A stretch of 64,000 nucleotides of DNA from Polyangiaceae bacterium UTPRO1 (GCA_002050235.1 MWST01000018.1:310001-374000); one strand, 5' to 3'; counted from the stretch's first letter, positions 1 through 8,768 are shown. The notes: generated from the letters alone by a model not told the origin. Numbers and translations are program-made.

Positions 1-1
1 G

Positions 2-106
2 AAGGACGGCAAGGCGAGCGTACGGTGCGAGTTCTGCGCCGAGGAGTACACGGTCGGCGATTCGGAGCTGCGGATGCTGATCCGCGATGCCGCGGGTTTC
101 GCCTGA
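2..106 (+). CDS. hslO: Hsp33-type redox chaperone, C-terminal end (partial)
   Basis: Only the last 34 codons are in the window; the 5' part lies before base 1. The tail reads VRCEFCAEEY, which matches the second Cys-x-x-Cys of the zinc-binding C-terminal domain of Hsp33, a cytoplasmic holdase activated by oxidation. The first zinc cysteine pair would be upstream and cannot be seen. The stop lies 19 bases before the next start, so it may be cotranscribed with the hemerythrin-like gene that follows, which would fit a shared oxidative-stress role (inference). The identification rests on a short motif and its C-terminal position. Confidence 0.7.
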   Translation, partial: KDGKASVRCEFCAEEYTVGDSELRMLIRDAAGFA

Positions 107-125
107 GACGGGAAGGACGACGACC

Positions 126-572
126 ATGGACGTTACGCAGGCGCTACTCGGAGAGCACGGTGTCGTACATCTTCTCGTGGAACAGCTCGAGGAGGTGCTC
201 GAGCGCTATCATACCGCGACCGAGCTTCGCGCCGCGGCCGAGCCCCTGGCGATCACGCTCCTCGGCCATGCTCGCATCGAGGACGAGGCGCTGTTCCAAC
301 CATACGAGAAGCAAACCGGCTCGCTCGGCCCGTTGAAGTGTCTTCGCCACGAGCACGAGCTCATGGACCGGCAGATTCGCGTGCTGTTCCGCCTGCAGGA
401 TCCGCAGGCGCTGCGCGCGCAGATCCGCGCCCTGCTCGACGTGATCCGCCGGCATCTAGCGCGCGAGGAAGAGGTGATGTTCAAGGCGGCGCGTGACGCC
501 ATCGACAAGGGAGAGCTCGAGCACCTCGGTCATCATTGGGCCGAGTTTCGCGGCGTGAAGCTGGGCGACTAG
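126..572 (+). CDS. Hemerythrin-like HHE cation-binding protein
   Basis: A 148-residue all-helical cytoplasmic protein with histidine/glutamate pairs spaced as in the HHE hemerythrin family: His11, His48-x3-Glu52, His75/His77 and His110-x3-Glu114, which would hold a di-iron centre on a four-helix bundle. Such proteins bind oxygen or nitric oxide or act in iron and redox stress, but the exact role cannot be read from sequence. The start was chosen for the AAGGA ribosome site a few bases upstream; an earlier in-frame ATG at 87 would overlap the hslO end. Its 3' end faces mutS2 across a 70-base gap that holds an inverted repeat. Confidence 0.8.
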   Translation: MDVTQALLGEHGVVHLLVEQLEEVLERYHTATELRAAAEPLAITLLGHARIEDEALFQPYEKQTGSLGPLKCLRHEHELMDRQIRVLFRLQDPQALRAQIRALLDVIRRHLAREEEVMFKAARDAIDKGELEHLGHHWAEFRGVKLGD

Positions 573-581
573 CGGCGAGTG

Positions 582-605
582 GAACTCGAGCGACGTATCG
601 AGTTC
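582..605. terminator. Inverted repeat between convergent genes
   Basis: A perfect 8-bp stem (GAACTCGA with TCGAGTTC) encloses an 8-base loop, in the gap where the hemerythrin-like gene and mutS2 converge. There is no T-run on either side, so a bidirectional hairpin terminator is only likely. Confidence 0.4.
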
Positions 606-642
606 GTACCGAGGATACCTGGCGAGGCCGGTCACGGGACGC

Positions 643-2994
643 CTAGAGCAGCATTACTACGGTGACACCCGGACCGCCGGCTGCAGGCTCGGCATCCTGG
701 AACGTGGTCGCGTAGTCGGTTCGGGTGAGGAACTCTGCGACGGCGCGTTTCAAGGCGCCTGTCCCGAGTCCGTGCACGATCCGCACGGAGGTAAGACCGG
801 CGCTCTGCGCCTGGTCGAGAAAACGTTCGAGCCGTGCGAGTGCTTCGCGGACCCGCATGCCGACGAGATGGAGCTCACTTGCCGGCTCCGCGACGCATCG
901 TAGTACCCGCTGCGAAGACGGTGCCACGGCTGGGACCGTCGCGTTCGGCAGGCGTCGACACAGGCTCGCAAGCGGTGTCTGGAAGGTCAGCGTTCCGCTT
1001 CTGAGGCGCGCCGTTTCGCCTTGAACCGCGATCAGCTCGCCCCGGATGCTGGTTCCCCGCACCGCGACATCGTCGCCGATTGTCGGGGGCTTGTCATCGG
1101 ACGCCGGCGCTTCAATCGCAGCGGCATGACTGGCGATGGCGGCGGCGGCCTTGCTACCGAAGTCCGCAAGAGCCTGACTCGCGTCCGCGCGTCCAGCATC
1201 GCGATGCCGCTGGCGCACTGCCTCGAGTACCGCGCGTCCTTCGGCTTTGAGGGCGTTCACGAAGGCCCGCGCCTCCGCGAGCTCGCTCGCCCATCGCTGG
1301 CGTCGACGCTCCGAGAGCTCCGCGATCAGCTCGGTATGTCGGGCCGCGAGCTCGGCGAGTGCGGTGCGCTCCTCGACGAGGGCTGAGCGCTCGTCATCGT
1401 AGCGCCGGCGGCTTTCCTCGAGCCGCGCGATGGCGCCCGCGAGCTCGCGCGCCGCACTGCTACGTCCGGCTTCCGCGGCGTCGATCAGGTCTGCGGGGAG
1501 GCGGAGACGGCGTGCCATGGCGAGCCCCAGACTCTCGCCGACCGAACCATAGACCAAACGGTAACGTGGCGTGAAACCCACCGGGTCGACGTCCACCGCG
1601 ACCAGCTCCACTCGCGGCTCGGTCAGCGCGTAGAGCTTCACGGGCGCGTAGTGGGTCGCCGCGGCGACGAGGACGTCGCGTGCCAGCAGCCGGTCGATCA
1701 GCGCTACCGCGAGCGCAGCGCCTTCCTCGGGATCGGTGCCGCCGCCCGGCTCATCGAGGAGCACCAAGGCGGGCGGCGTGAGACGCTCGAGCACATCGAC
1801 GATATTCATTACGTGCGACGAGAACGTGGAGAGGTTGCGCGCGATACTCTGATCGTCGGCCAGGTCCGTGAATATGCCTTCGACCCAAGGAACGACGCTG
1901 CCCTCATCGGCCGGTATAAGGATGCCCGCCCGCGCCATGAGGGTCAGCAGGCCGAGAGTCTTCAACGCCACCGTCTTGCCGCCGGTGTTGGGACCGCTCA
2001 CCACGACGGCCCGTTTGCCGGCACCGAGGCGGACGTCGATCGGCACCGCGGTCTGGTTGCCGAGCACTAGCTCCGGATGGCGGGCGCAGCGAAGATCGAC
2101 GGTGCGATCGCCGAACGCGGGCCGCGTTGCGCGGAGGCAGCGGGCGAGCCGCACGCCGGCATGCAGCGCATCGACCTCGGCTAGTGCAGCGGCGGCGCGT
2201 CCGAGATCGCCGCGGACCGCACCCACTCGGGTCGTGAGCGTCATGAGGAGTCGCCGCTCTTCTTCCTCTTCCTCCTTGTGCAGCAGCAACAGGCGGTTGT
2301 TCAGGGCGATAGCGAACATAGGCTCGACGAAGAGCGTCTCGCCCGAGGCCGATCGATCCTGCACGACACCGGGCGTACGTGTCGCCGTCGACGCTCGGAT
2401 CGGTACGACGAAGCGATTATTGCGGATGGTGACGTAGCGGTCGGCAATGCCGCCGGCTGCGTCTCCCGCCGTGACCAGGCGGGCGAGGCGCGCTTCGAGG
2501 TCCTGACGCAGGTCACGGCTTGCGGCGCGGAGCCCGCGGAGCCGCGGGCTCGCGTCGTCGAGGAGAAGACCGGCATCGTCGAGCATCCGGGAAAGAACGG
2601 CTTCGACCTCGGGCAGTGACTGGAGCCGGTGCGGCAGGTCGGCAAGCGCCGGATGATCGACGAGTCTGCCGGTGAGGAAGCGCCGCATAGTCTCGACCTG
2701 GCGGAGTACGGTCCGGATTTCGACGAGGCGCTCGCCTGCCAGCACCGCACCTTCGTGACTCGCGAGCGTGAGCGATTCGCGGACGTCGGGAAACACCGCG
2801 AGCGGTAACGGGCCCGCCACCTCCAGGAGCCGAAAGAAGCTCCACTGGCGGTCGAGTGCCTGCTCGGCCCGAGATCGCGTCGGTAACGGTGCATAACGCC
2901 GGCAAAGCTCGGCACCTGGTGTCGAAACAGCGAGGGCCGCGAGGGCCTGCAGGAGCTTGGAAAAACCGAGCACGTCGAGGTCGCGCGGGCGCAT
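643..2994 (-). CDS. mutS2: Endonuclease MutS2 (MutS family ATPase with Smr domain)
   Basis: A 783-residue MutS2 protein, the normal length for the family. A MutS core and clamp region precede the ATPase with Walker A GPNTGGKT (about residues 334-341) and Walker B LVLLDEP (410-416). A long charged helical linker leads to a C-terminal Smr nuclease domain from about residue 708, with the HGLGTG motif. In the Smr entry motif the usual LDLRG reads LHLVG. MutS2 proteins suppress recombination or act in ribosome rescue depending on lineage, rather than in mismatch repair. The ATG at 2994 was preferred to a TTG at 3030, because the extra residues look non-native and the choice leaves a 65-base divergent promoter region towards the SDR gene. 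Confidence 0.92.
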   Translation of the reverse strand: MRPRDLDVLGFSKLLQALAALAVSTPGAELCRRYAPLPTRSRAEQALDRQWSFFRLLEVAGPLPLAVFPDVRESLTLASHEGAVLAGERLVEIRTVLRQVETMRRFLTGRLVDHPALADLPHRLQSLPEVEAVLSRMLDDAGLLLDDASPRLRGLRAASRDLRQDLEARLARLVTAGDAAGGIADRYVTIRNNRFVVPIRASTATRTPGVVQDRSASGETLFVEPMFAIALNNRLLLLHKEEEEEERRLLMTLTTRVGAVRGDLGRAAAALAEVDALHAGVRLARCLRATRPAFGDRTVDLRCARHPELVLGNQTAVPIDVRLGAGKRAVVVSGPNTGGKTVALKTLGLLTLMARAGILIPADEGSVVPWVEGIFTDLADDQSIARNLSTFSSHVMNIVDVLERLTPPALVLLDEPGGGTDPEEGAALAVALIDRLLARDVLVAAATHYAPVKLYALTEPRVELVAVDVDPVGFTPRYRLVYGSVGESLGLAMARRLRLPADLIDAAEAGRSSAARELAGAIARLEESRRRYDDERSALVEERTALAELAARHTELIAELSERRRQRWASELAEARAFVNALKAEGRAVLEAVRQRHRDAGRADASQALADFGSKAAAAIASHAAAIEAPASDDKPPTIGDDVAVRGTSIRGELIAVQGETARLRSGTLTFQTPLASLCRRLPNATVPAVAPSSQRVLRCVAEPASELHLVGMRVREALARLERFLDQAQSAGLTSVRIVHGLGTGALKRAVAEFLTRTDYATTFQDAEPAAGGPGVTVVMLL

Positions 2995-3059
2995 TGCGTC
3001 GGTGCTACTGGAGGCCTTCGGTGGTGGCAAATCCTGGGGCCGCGGGAGAGAATGCCGCG

Positions 3060-3827
3060 GTGGAAATCGCCGGCACGATCGCGCTCGTCACCGGGGCATC
3101 GAGCGGCATCGGCGCCAGTACGGCGCGGGCGCTCGCTGCGGCGGGTGCCAGAGTCGCGCTCGTGGCCCGCCGCGCCGACCGGCTCGACGCCCTTGCCGCC
3201 GAGATCGCCGACGGACGGGCGGCGTCGTTCGTGTGCGACGTCCGCGACCCCCGGCAGATCGAGGCTACGGTGGCGGCGATCGGTGCCCGTCTCGGGCCGG
3301 TCGATATCCTCGTCAACAACGCTGGCGTCGGGCGCTATCTCGGGTTTCTCGAGAGCGGTCCGGAAGACGTAGCGACCATCTTCGAGACCAACCTCTACGC
3401 AGCACTCCATTTTTCGCGTGCCGCGCTCCCCGGTATGCTTGCACGCCGGCGCGGTCACGTGGTGAACGTAGCGTCGATCGCAGGTCGGATCGGCTCCCGC
3501 AATCATACGATCTATTGCGCGGCTAAATTCGCGCTCGCCGGCTTCAGTGAGAGCCTGGCGCTGGAGCTCGATGGCAGCGGCGTCGGCGTTACGCTGGTGA
3601 ACCCCGGCATCGTCGACACGGCGTTCTTCGACCACGGATCCTTCGCTGCGTTTCCCGCGAGTGCGCGCGCTCGTGCGATCCCGCCGGAGCGGGTCGCTGC
3701 GGCGCTCGTACGCGCGGTGCGTCGGGATCTCCCGGAGGTGACCGTCCCCGCGATCTACACGCTCGGGACGTTGTTCAAAGCCGCGGCACCACGCATCTTT
3801 AGCCGCGTGATGCGTCGATTCGCTTGA
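3060..3827 (+). CDS. Short-chain dehydrogenase/reductase (SDR)
   Basis: A 255-residue classical SDR. The cofactor motif TGASSGIG sits at residues 11-18, NNAG at 86-89, and the catalytic Ser139-Tyr152-x3-Lys156 triad is complete. No Asp at the end of the second strand can be pinned down safely, so NAD versus NADP preference is left open. The GTG at 3060 has a GGGAG site about 12 bases upstream; a second GTG pair at 3021/3024 behind GGAGG is a possible alternative that would add 12-13 residues. The gene diverges from mutS2. The substrate is unknown; proteins of this shape often act on lipids or alcohols. Confidence 0.85.
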   Translation: MEIAGTIALVTGASSGIGASTARALAAAGARVALVARRADRLDALAAEIADGRAASFVCDVRDPRQIEATVAAIGARLGPVDILVNNAGVGRYLGFLESGPEDVATIFETNLYAALHFSRAALPGMLARRRGHVVNVASIAGRIGSRNHTIYCAAKFALAGFSESLALELDGSGVGVTLVNPGIVDTAFFDHGSFAAFPASARARAIPPERVAAALVRAVRRDLPEVTVPAIYTLGTLFKAAAPRIFSRVMRRFA

Positions 3828-3886
3828 TTACCGGACGTGCGCCTTGTCACTCGCCGCACTCGTTGCTACTTGCAACCGCCTCCAAC

Positions 3887-3895
3887 GGAGGTGAG
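3887..3895 (+). promoter_or_regulatory. Strong ribosome binding site deciding a GTG start
   Basis: GGAGGTGAG lies 5 bases before the GTG at 3901. It fixes the start of the acyltransferase, which has no ATG nearby. Confidence 0.7.
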
Positions 3896-3900
3896 TCGAG

Positions 3901-4749
3901 GTGGTCGAAGGGAAGCGGAAGGTTGCGGCTGCGGCATCGCCGCGCCTGGTTCGACGCCGAACCTCGGCCGCTCGTGCTCGCGGTCCGGTCGTCGCCGACG
4001 AGTTCGGCTTCGATCCGGAGTTCCGTGCCCGGGTTCTGCCGCTCTTCCGCCTGCTCTACGAGAAGTACTGGAGGGTCGAGTCTCGGGGTGCGCGGAACGT
4101 GCCGCGCAACGGGCCGGTGATCTTGGCCGCGAACCACTCCGGAGCGCTGCCCTTCGACGCCACCATGATCGCGTGCGCGCTCGAGGAGGCCCGGTGCGCC
4201 CGACCGGCACGCTTTCTCTACGATCGCTTCGTCGAGAATCTGCCTTGGGTACCGGATTTTTACCGCAAAGCCGGCGGCGTCATCGCGAGCCGTGAGAACG
4301 CCGCTCGCTTGCTCGCCAAGGGAGAGTTGGTCGGGTTTTTTCCGGAGGGCGTATCGGGCCTTTCGAAGCTCTACTCCGAGCGCTACGTTCTGCAGCCTTT
4401 CAGCAGCGGCTGCGTTCGGCTTGCACTGCGTTTCGGGGCGCCGATCGTACCGGTGGCGGTCGTAGGTGCGGAGGAAATCTATCCGCTTCTCGGTCGCTGG
4501 AAGGCGATCGGGGAGCTCATCGGGGCGCCGTACCTACCGATAACGCCGTTCTTTCCGCTCCTCGGGCCGCTGGGCCTGATTCCGTTGCCGAGTAAATGGC
4601 GGATCCGCTTCGGGAAGCCGATCGTCTTGGACCAAACGCCTGCGGATCGTCTCGGTGGAGCCGTGATTCGGGCGCTCGCGGAGCAGGTCCGGCGTCGCGT
4701 CCAAAGCATGGTGCGGGGGCTGCTCGAGGAGCGGGACTCGGTATTCTAG
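3901..4749 (+). CDS. PlsC-family lysophospholipid acyltransferase
   Basis: A 282-residue acyltransferase of the PlsC/LPLAT superfamily. The catalytic block reads NHSGALPFD (residues 78-86), the wider-spaced HX6D form seen in a glycerol-acyltransferase-like subfamily rather than the classic HX4D. The substrate-binding block FPEG is at 147-150. It probably transfers an acyl group to a lysolipid or related acceptor at the inner membrane. The first 30 residues are basic and low-complexity. It starts at GTG behind a strong Shine-Dalgarno and ends just before a stable hairpin. It follows the SDR on the same strand with a 73-base gap, so the two may form a lipid-modifying unit (inference). Confidence 0.85.
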   Translation: MVEGKRKVAAAASPRLVRRRTSAARARGPVVADEFGFDPEFRARVLPLFRLLYEKYWRVESRGARNVPRNGPVILAANHSGALPFDATMIACALEEARCARPARFLYDRFVENLPWVPDFYRKAGGVIASRENAARLLAKGELVGFFPEGVSGLSKLYSERYVLQPFSSGCVRLALRFGAPIVPVAVVGAEEIYPLLGRWKAIGELIGAPYLPITPFFPLLGPLGLIPLPSKWRIRFGKPIVLDQTPADRLGGAVIRALAEQVRRRVQSMVRGLLEERDSVF

Positions 4750-4762
4750 GTGTCGAGCGCGC

Positions 4763-4789
4763 GTGCCAGGCGGGTTACCCGTCTGGCAC
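4763..4789 (+). terminator. Hairpin after the PlsC-like gene
   Basis: A 12-bp stem (GTGCCAGGCGGG with CCCGTCTGGCAC, one G-U pair) and a 3-base TTA loop start 13 bases after the acyltransferase stop. No T-run follows, so efficiency is uncertain. Confidence 0.5.
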
Positions 4790-4894
4790 AGAGTGCGCGC
4801 ACTCGGCACTGCGCCTTGGCAAAGCACAGCGACAACTAGTCGTCGCCATTGCCGAATCCTCGGGGCATGGCGGTTGCTTCGGCGGCGCATCGAA

Positions 4895-5821
4895 ATGCTG
4901 CGCCGCCGCCTCGTCCTCCTCCAGCTGATTGCCGTAGCTGCGGCGGCGGCGGGCATCCTCGCCTCCCAGGCGTTTGCTTCTCCGCTCCAGACCGCGTGTA
5001 TCCTGGTCGTGCTTACTGCCGCTGCGAGCCTGGGGGTATGTTCGCTCGTCGGTCTCGACCGCGAGCGGGTCGTACACGCGGAGGCACGCCGCCTCAAGAC
5101 CGAGATGCTAGCGAACGTCTCGCACGAGCTCCGTACGCCGCTCAACGCCATCCTAGGTTATGCAGAGATCCTAGATTCGATCGCCGGCCTCCACGACCGA
5201 GAGCGTGCGGAGATGAACGGGCGGATCCTCGCGAATGCGGTTACGCTCACCTGCGCCGTGAACAATCTGTTGGAGTATTCGTCAGTCGTCGCCGGCGAGA
5301 CCGTGTTGCGCCGGGGAACCGTGTCGCTCCGCGAGCTTTTCGAAGAGATCGAGCCGTGGGTAGGGCACCTGATCGATGACAAGCCAATCCACTTCGCATG
5401 GGAGGTGGATCCGCAGGTTCCCGCGATCGAGACGGATCGGGGCAAGCTCCGACAGGCGTTGCTGAACGTGCTCGCGAATGCGGCCAAGTTCACGAGCCGG
5501 GGCGAGATCCGACTTTCTGCCGTGACCGGGCCCGCGGGGATCGAGATCGAGGTGCGGGACACGGGTATCGGGATGACCGCTGCCGAACGATCCGTCGTCT
5601 TCGAAGACTTTCGCCAGGTGGAGGGATCGATCACCCGGCCCTTCGGAGGGATGGGTCTGGGCCTGACGCTGGTTCATTGCTTCAGCGAGCTCCTCGGCGG
5701 CAACGTCATGATCGACAGCGTTCCCGCCAAAGGAACACGCGTGTCACTTCGTTTGCCGATCGCGCAGGCACGAAGCGGTAATTTTTCTTGGGAGGCAATG
5801 TGCACGTCGGCCGCTGCCTGA
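4895..5821 (+). CDS. Membrane-bound sensor histidine kinase
   Basis: A 308-residue histidine kinase. Two membrane helices (about 6-28 and 32-54) are separated by almost no periplasmic loop, so it likely senses within the membrane or through a partner. The phosphoacceptor block NVSHELRTPLNAI places His77. The ATPase domain has an N box NVLANAAKFT, a G1 box DTGIGM and a G2 box GGMGLGL. There is no HAMP, PAS or receiver domain and no response-regulator gene next to it, so the partner is elsewhere. The ATG at 4895 starts directly before the first membrane helix; an upstream in-frame ATG at 4763 would add 44 residues that overlap the hairpin. Confidence 0.85.
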   Translation: MLRRRLVLLQLIAVAAAAAGILASQAFASPLQTACILVVLTAAASLGVCSLVGLDRERVVHAEARRLKTEMLANVSHELRTPLNAILGYAEILDSIAGLHDRERAEMNGRILANAVTLTCAVNNLLEYSSVVAGETVLRRGTVSLRELFEEIEPWVGHLIDDKPIHFAWEVDPQVPAIETDRGKLRQALLNVLANAAKFTSRGEIRLSAVTGPAGIEIEVRDTGIGMTAAERSVVFEDFRQVEGSITRPFGGMGLGLTLVHCFSELLGGNVMIDSVPAKGTRVSLRLPIAQARSGNFSWEAMCTSAAA

Positions 5822-5897
5822 CAGAGCGCCACGCTTTCGTCATGTCGACACCCAACTTCACCATCGTAACTCTGCTTCCTCCCGGTGAAATGGAGAT

Positions 5898-5913
5898 TGG
5901 CACGCCGGTTGCA
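5898..5913 (+). promoter_or_regulatory. Sigma-54 (-24/-12) promoter
   Basis: TGGCACG, four bases, then TTGCA: a full match to the RpoN consensus TGGCACG-N4-TTGCW. Transcription would start near 5924, about 57 bases before the 51-residue gene at 5981, giving a short leader. RpoN promoters need an enhancer-binding activator, and none is encoded nearby. Confidence 0.75.
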
Positions 5914-5980
5914 ATCGTCGTCAACGGAAGCGCCCACGATTGGTACGATCGCCACGGTAGACGAACGTCAGGAGGCCGCC

Positions 5981-6136
5981 ATGGAGACGCCGCCGCAACT
6001 CACTCTCCTCGATCTGATCGAAGCCGTCGCGGAGGTCACCGACTCCGAAGCCGAGCAGGTGAGCGTCGTCGCCCATCTCGTCAATAGCGGCCGCGTCCGG
6101 CTCACCGGCAGCTTCCGCCGCGCGCAGCTGCGCTAG
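5981..6136 (+). CDS. Small hypothetical protein (51 aa) under a sigma-54 promoter
   Basis: A 51-residue protein rich in acidic residues in its first two thirds (LLDLIEAVAEVTDSEAEQ) and ending in a basic stretch (SGRVRLTGSFRRAQLR). It has no membrane segment or cysteine. AGGAGG lies seven bases before the ATG, so translation should be strong. Similar small proteins with a VRLTGxFR-like end are, to my memory, found in deltaproteobacteria without a known function. The stop codon overlaps the stop of the convergent AMP-ligase gene by two bases. The sigma-54 promoter just upstream supports a real, regulated gene, perhaps a regulator or adaptor (inference). Confidence 0.7.
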   Translation: METPPQLTLLDLIEAVAEVTDSEAEQVSVVAHLVNSGRVRLTGSFRRAQLR

Positions 6137-7488
6137 GGAGCGCCGTTGGCGGTATCGAGATTGAAGGCGTCTGTGCCGCGACCGGTAATCGTGCAGTAGC
6201 CGAAGCGGTCCATGACCGCGAGGTCTCCTGTCCGAAGCCACCCGTTACCGCCGATCGTCGCTGCCGTACGCTCGGGCATCTTGTAGTAGCCGCGCATCAC
6301 GGGAAACCCGCGGCAGCAAAGCTCGCCCTCGCTTCCGACCGGCACTTCGACCCCGCTCGTCGGGTCGACGATCATCACTTCGACGTCGGGGAGCGCCCGC
6401 CCGACCGTGGTGTCGCGAAGACTCATCGGGTCATCTATGCGGGTTTGAGTGACGACGGCAGTCGTTTCGGGTTGACCATAGGCGACCGTCAGGTGGGGCA
6501 GGTGTAGTCGCGCCGTGGCCTCCGGAACCAGCCCGGCCGGCGCCGTGCCGTCGGCGAGGACGCCCGTTCGCAGCGAGGTGAGATCGAGGCGAATCACGTC
6601 GGGGTGGCGGAGTACCGACCGGAACATGCGCGGCTCGGCATTCAGCGCAGTGCAGCGCTCCGCCGTTATCGCGGCCAGGGTTTTTCCGGCGTCGAAGTGC
6701 TCCGCGGGCAACACCAGGGTCGCGCCCCGGCCCAATGACCCGAGCGTGCCGACCACGCTGCCGAACGGACGCGCAAACGACACCGGCATGCACAGGCGGT
6801 CATTGCGCCCGAGTCGCATGCAGTCGGCGACGGCGATCGCCTCGTTCACCAGGTTCAGGTGCGTGAGCTCCACCCCGGTCGCCGGGTTCGCCGTATCCGC
6901 CGTATACTGGATCATCGCCAGGTCAGCAGGTTCGATGGAGTCCTGCCGGCAGCGCAGCAGATGGTTCGTGATCCCGGCGCCGGCGCCGAGAACTTCGGAC
7001 CAGACGAGCGTGCCGGGTAACCGCGCCGCGTCACCGATGAGGGCGACGCGCTTCAGCAGCGGGAAGCGCCGACTCGACAGACGACCCGGGCGAGCTGCGG
7101 CCAGCTCGGGACAGCATTCGGCCAGGACGTCGTACAAACTCACCGCGGCGACGCGGTCCACCAAGAAGAGAGTCGACGCGTCGGAGTGCGCGAGCACATG
7201 CGCTAGTTCGTCGGCTCCCGAAGCGGGGTCGATCGGTATGAACACGGCGCCGATCTTGGCGACAGCGAGCTGGAGCAGCACCCACTCTATACGGTTGCTT
7301 GCAAAGAGCGCCACGTGGTCACCGACGTCGACGCCGAGGCCCATCAGGCCTTTCGCCACCCTGGTGACGTGGGCGTACAGATCCCGATATCGCAGGCGTA
7401 GCCGCGCCTCGACCATGACCGCCGCCTCGCGCTCGCCCATGCCGAGCGCGGTGCGGTCGAAGTACTCGCCGACGGTCAGCCGCTCCAT
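6133..7488 (-). CDS. AMP-dependent synthetase/ligase homologue, truncated and degenerate
   Basis: A 451-residue protein with the fold signature of acyl-CoA synthetases, including a late RTGDLAVMDRFGY segment and GR. Two key parts are missing. The ATP-phosphate loop, normally Y-T-S-G-T-T-G-x-P-K-G, reads YTADTANPATG at residues 195-205, losing two glycines and the lysine. The protein also stops at the hinge, so the mobile C-terminal domain of about 100 residues with its catalytic lysine is absent. The reading frame is otherwise intact. It could be a pseudoenzyme that binds an acyl-adenylate or acyl-CoA, or a gene in decay. It converges with and overlaps the small sigma-54 gene by a few bases. 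Confidence 0.75.
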   Translation of the reverse strand: MERLTVGEYFDRTALGMGEREAAVMVEARLRLRYRDLYAHVTRVAKGLMGLGVDVGDHVALFASNRIEWVLLQLAVAKIGAVFIPIDPASGADELAHVLAHSDASTLFLVDRVAAVSLYDVLAECCPELAAARPGRLSSRRFPLLKRVALIGDAARLPGTLVWSEVLGAGAGITNHLLRCRQDSIEPADLAMIQYTADTANPATGVELTHLNLVNEAIAVADCMRLGRNDRLCMPVSFARPFGSVVGTLGSLGRGATLVLPAEHFDAGKTLAAITAERCTALNAEPRMFRSVLRHPDVIRLDLTSLRTGVLADGTAPAGLVPEATARLHLPHLTVAYGQPETTAVVTQTRIDDPMSLRDTTVGRALPDVEVMIVDPTSGVEVPVGSEGELCCRGFPVMRGYYKMPERTAATIGGNGWLRTGDLAVMDRFGYCTITGRGTDAFNLDTANGAP

Positions 7489-7553
7489 GGGCGGCTTGTA
7501 GCATCCGCACGGGGAAACGCACGCCGGGCAGGGTGCGCTCTCCCCGGTAGTCC

Positions 7554-8630
7554 TCAGTGCGTGACGATACCCGCAGCGCGCTCGCAGACCTGCGCGTCAA
7601 CTGCGCCCGCGATCTCGGCAAAAACACGACTCTGCGGATGGGCTGGATCCGAGACCACGATCGGAGTTCCGGCGTCGCCCGCTGCGCGGATGGCGCGCAC
7701 GAGCGGAATCTCGCCGAGAAAGGGCACGCCGAACTGCCGGGCCATCTTCTCGCCGCCGCCATGTCCGAAGATCTCGGCTCTGGCGCCGCAACCGCCACAC
7801 AGGTGATAGCTCATGTTCTCGATCACGCCGAGCACCGGCGCTTGCAGCTGCTCGAACATGGTGATGCCACGACGCACGTCGAGCAGCGCCACGTCCTGCG
7901 GCGTCGTCACGACGACCCCGCCTGCGAGCGGCACCTGCTGGGCTACCGCGAGCTGCGCGTCGCCCGTGCCCGGTGGCAGATCGAGGATCAGATAGTCCAG
8001 CTCGCCCCACACGACGTTGCGGAAGAACTCGGTTATGAGCTTGGTCACCATCGGACCCCGCCAGATCACCGGGGAGCGTTCTCCGAGGAACATTCCCATG
8101 GATATGGCCCGTACCCCGTATCGCTCGACCGGGATGATGCGGCGGCCTTCCCGGAGCGGCTGGTCCCCACCGACTCCTAGCATCGCGGAGACGCTCGGCC
8201 CGTAGGCGTCGGCGTCGAGGAGGCCAGTGCGAAGTCCCTTGGTGGCGAGGGCGCAGGCGACGTTCGTGGCAACCGTGGACTTACCCACTCCGCCTTTACC
8301 CGACGCGATGGCTACGATCGCGCCGACCCCGGGGATGGGAGGCTTGGGCCGCGACGCGGGTCGCGGCGGTGCTGCGGGCCGTGTCGTCTCGACCACGATC
8401 TCGACCGCTAGGTCGGTAGCATCGTGCACGAGGGCTGCGATTTCACGCCGGATGGCCTCCAGGGCTTCTGCGTTCTCGGACGTCGTCGAGAGCTCTACCG
8501 TGACGCTCCGTGAACCGAGCTGGATGTCGCGGACCATGCCGAACGAAACGATGTCGCGGTTGAAACCTGGATACTTCACACGACGAAGCAACTCGAGCAG
8601 CTCCTGCGGCGTCGGCATTCGATCATGCAT
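7554..8630 (-). CDS. mrp: Mrp/ApbC family iron-sulfur carrier ATPase
   Basis: A 358-residue Mrp-type P-loop protein that carries and delivers Fe-S clusters to target enzymes. An N-terminal MIP18/DUF59 domain (about residues 8-80) is joined by a Pro/Ala-rich linker to the ATPase, with the deviant Walker A GKGGVGKST at 111-119. The cluster-binding pair Cys278-x2-Cys281 is present (CGGC). Length and order match typical bacterial ApbC. The ATG at 8630 was chosen because DUF59 begins just after it; neither it nor the ATG at 8618 has a good ribosome site. It lies 65 bases downstream of the AMP-ligase gene on the same strand only by position, reading away from the HTH gene. Confidence 0.9.
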   Translation of the reverse strand: MHDRMPTPQELLELLRRVKYPGFNRDIVSFGMVRDIQLGSRSVTVELSTTSENAEALEAIRREIAALVHDATDLAVEIVVETTRPAAPPRPASRPKPPIPGVGAIVAIASGKGGVGKSTVATNVACALATKGLRTGLLDADAYGPSVSAMLGVGGDQPLREGRRIIPVERYGVRAISMGMFLGERSPVIWRGPMVTKLITEFFRNVVWGELDYLILDLPPGTGDAQLAVAQQVPLAGGVVVTTPQDVALLDVRRGITMFEQLQAPVLGVIENMSYHLCGGCGARAEIFGHGGGEKMARQFGVPFLGEIPLVRAIRAAGDAGTPIVVSDPAHPQSRVFAEIAGAVDAQVCERAAGIVTH

Positions 8631-8676
8631 AGCACGCTGGTGCGGAGCGGGAAATTTTCGGAGGGTCGGGGCGCTT

Positions 8677-8698
8677 CTGGCACCCGCAGCTGTGCCAG
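8677..8698. promoter_or_regulatory. Inverted repeat between mrp and the HTH gene
   Basis: A 7-bp repeat CTGGCAC/GTGCCAG separated by 8 bases lies in the divergent region between the two genes. Its position makes it a possible operator for the neighbouring HTH protein, but no binding rule supports this. Confidence 0.3.
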
Positions 8699-8768
8699 CT
8701 TCGTGCCCGCACACGGCACACGCGATGGAAAAACGCGAGATCTCAGGCGCTTATCCGAGCGGACTCGA

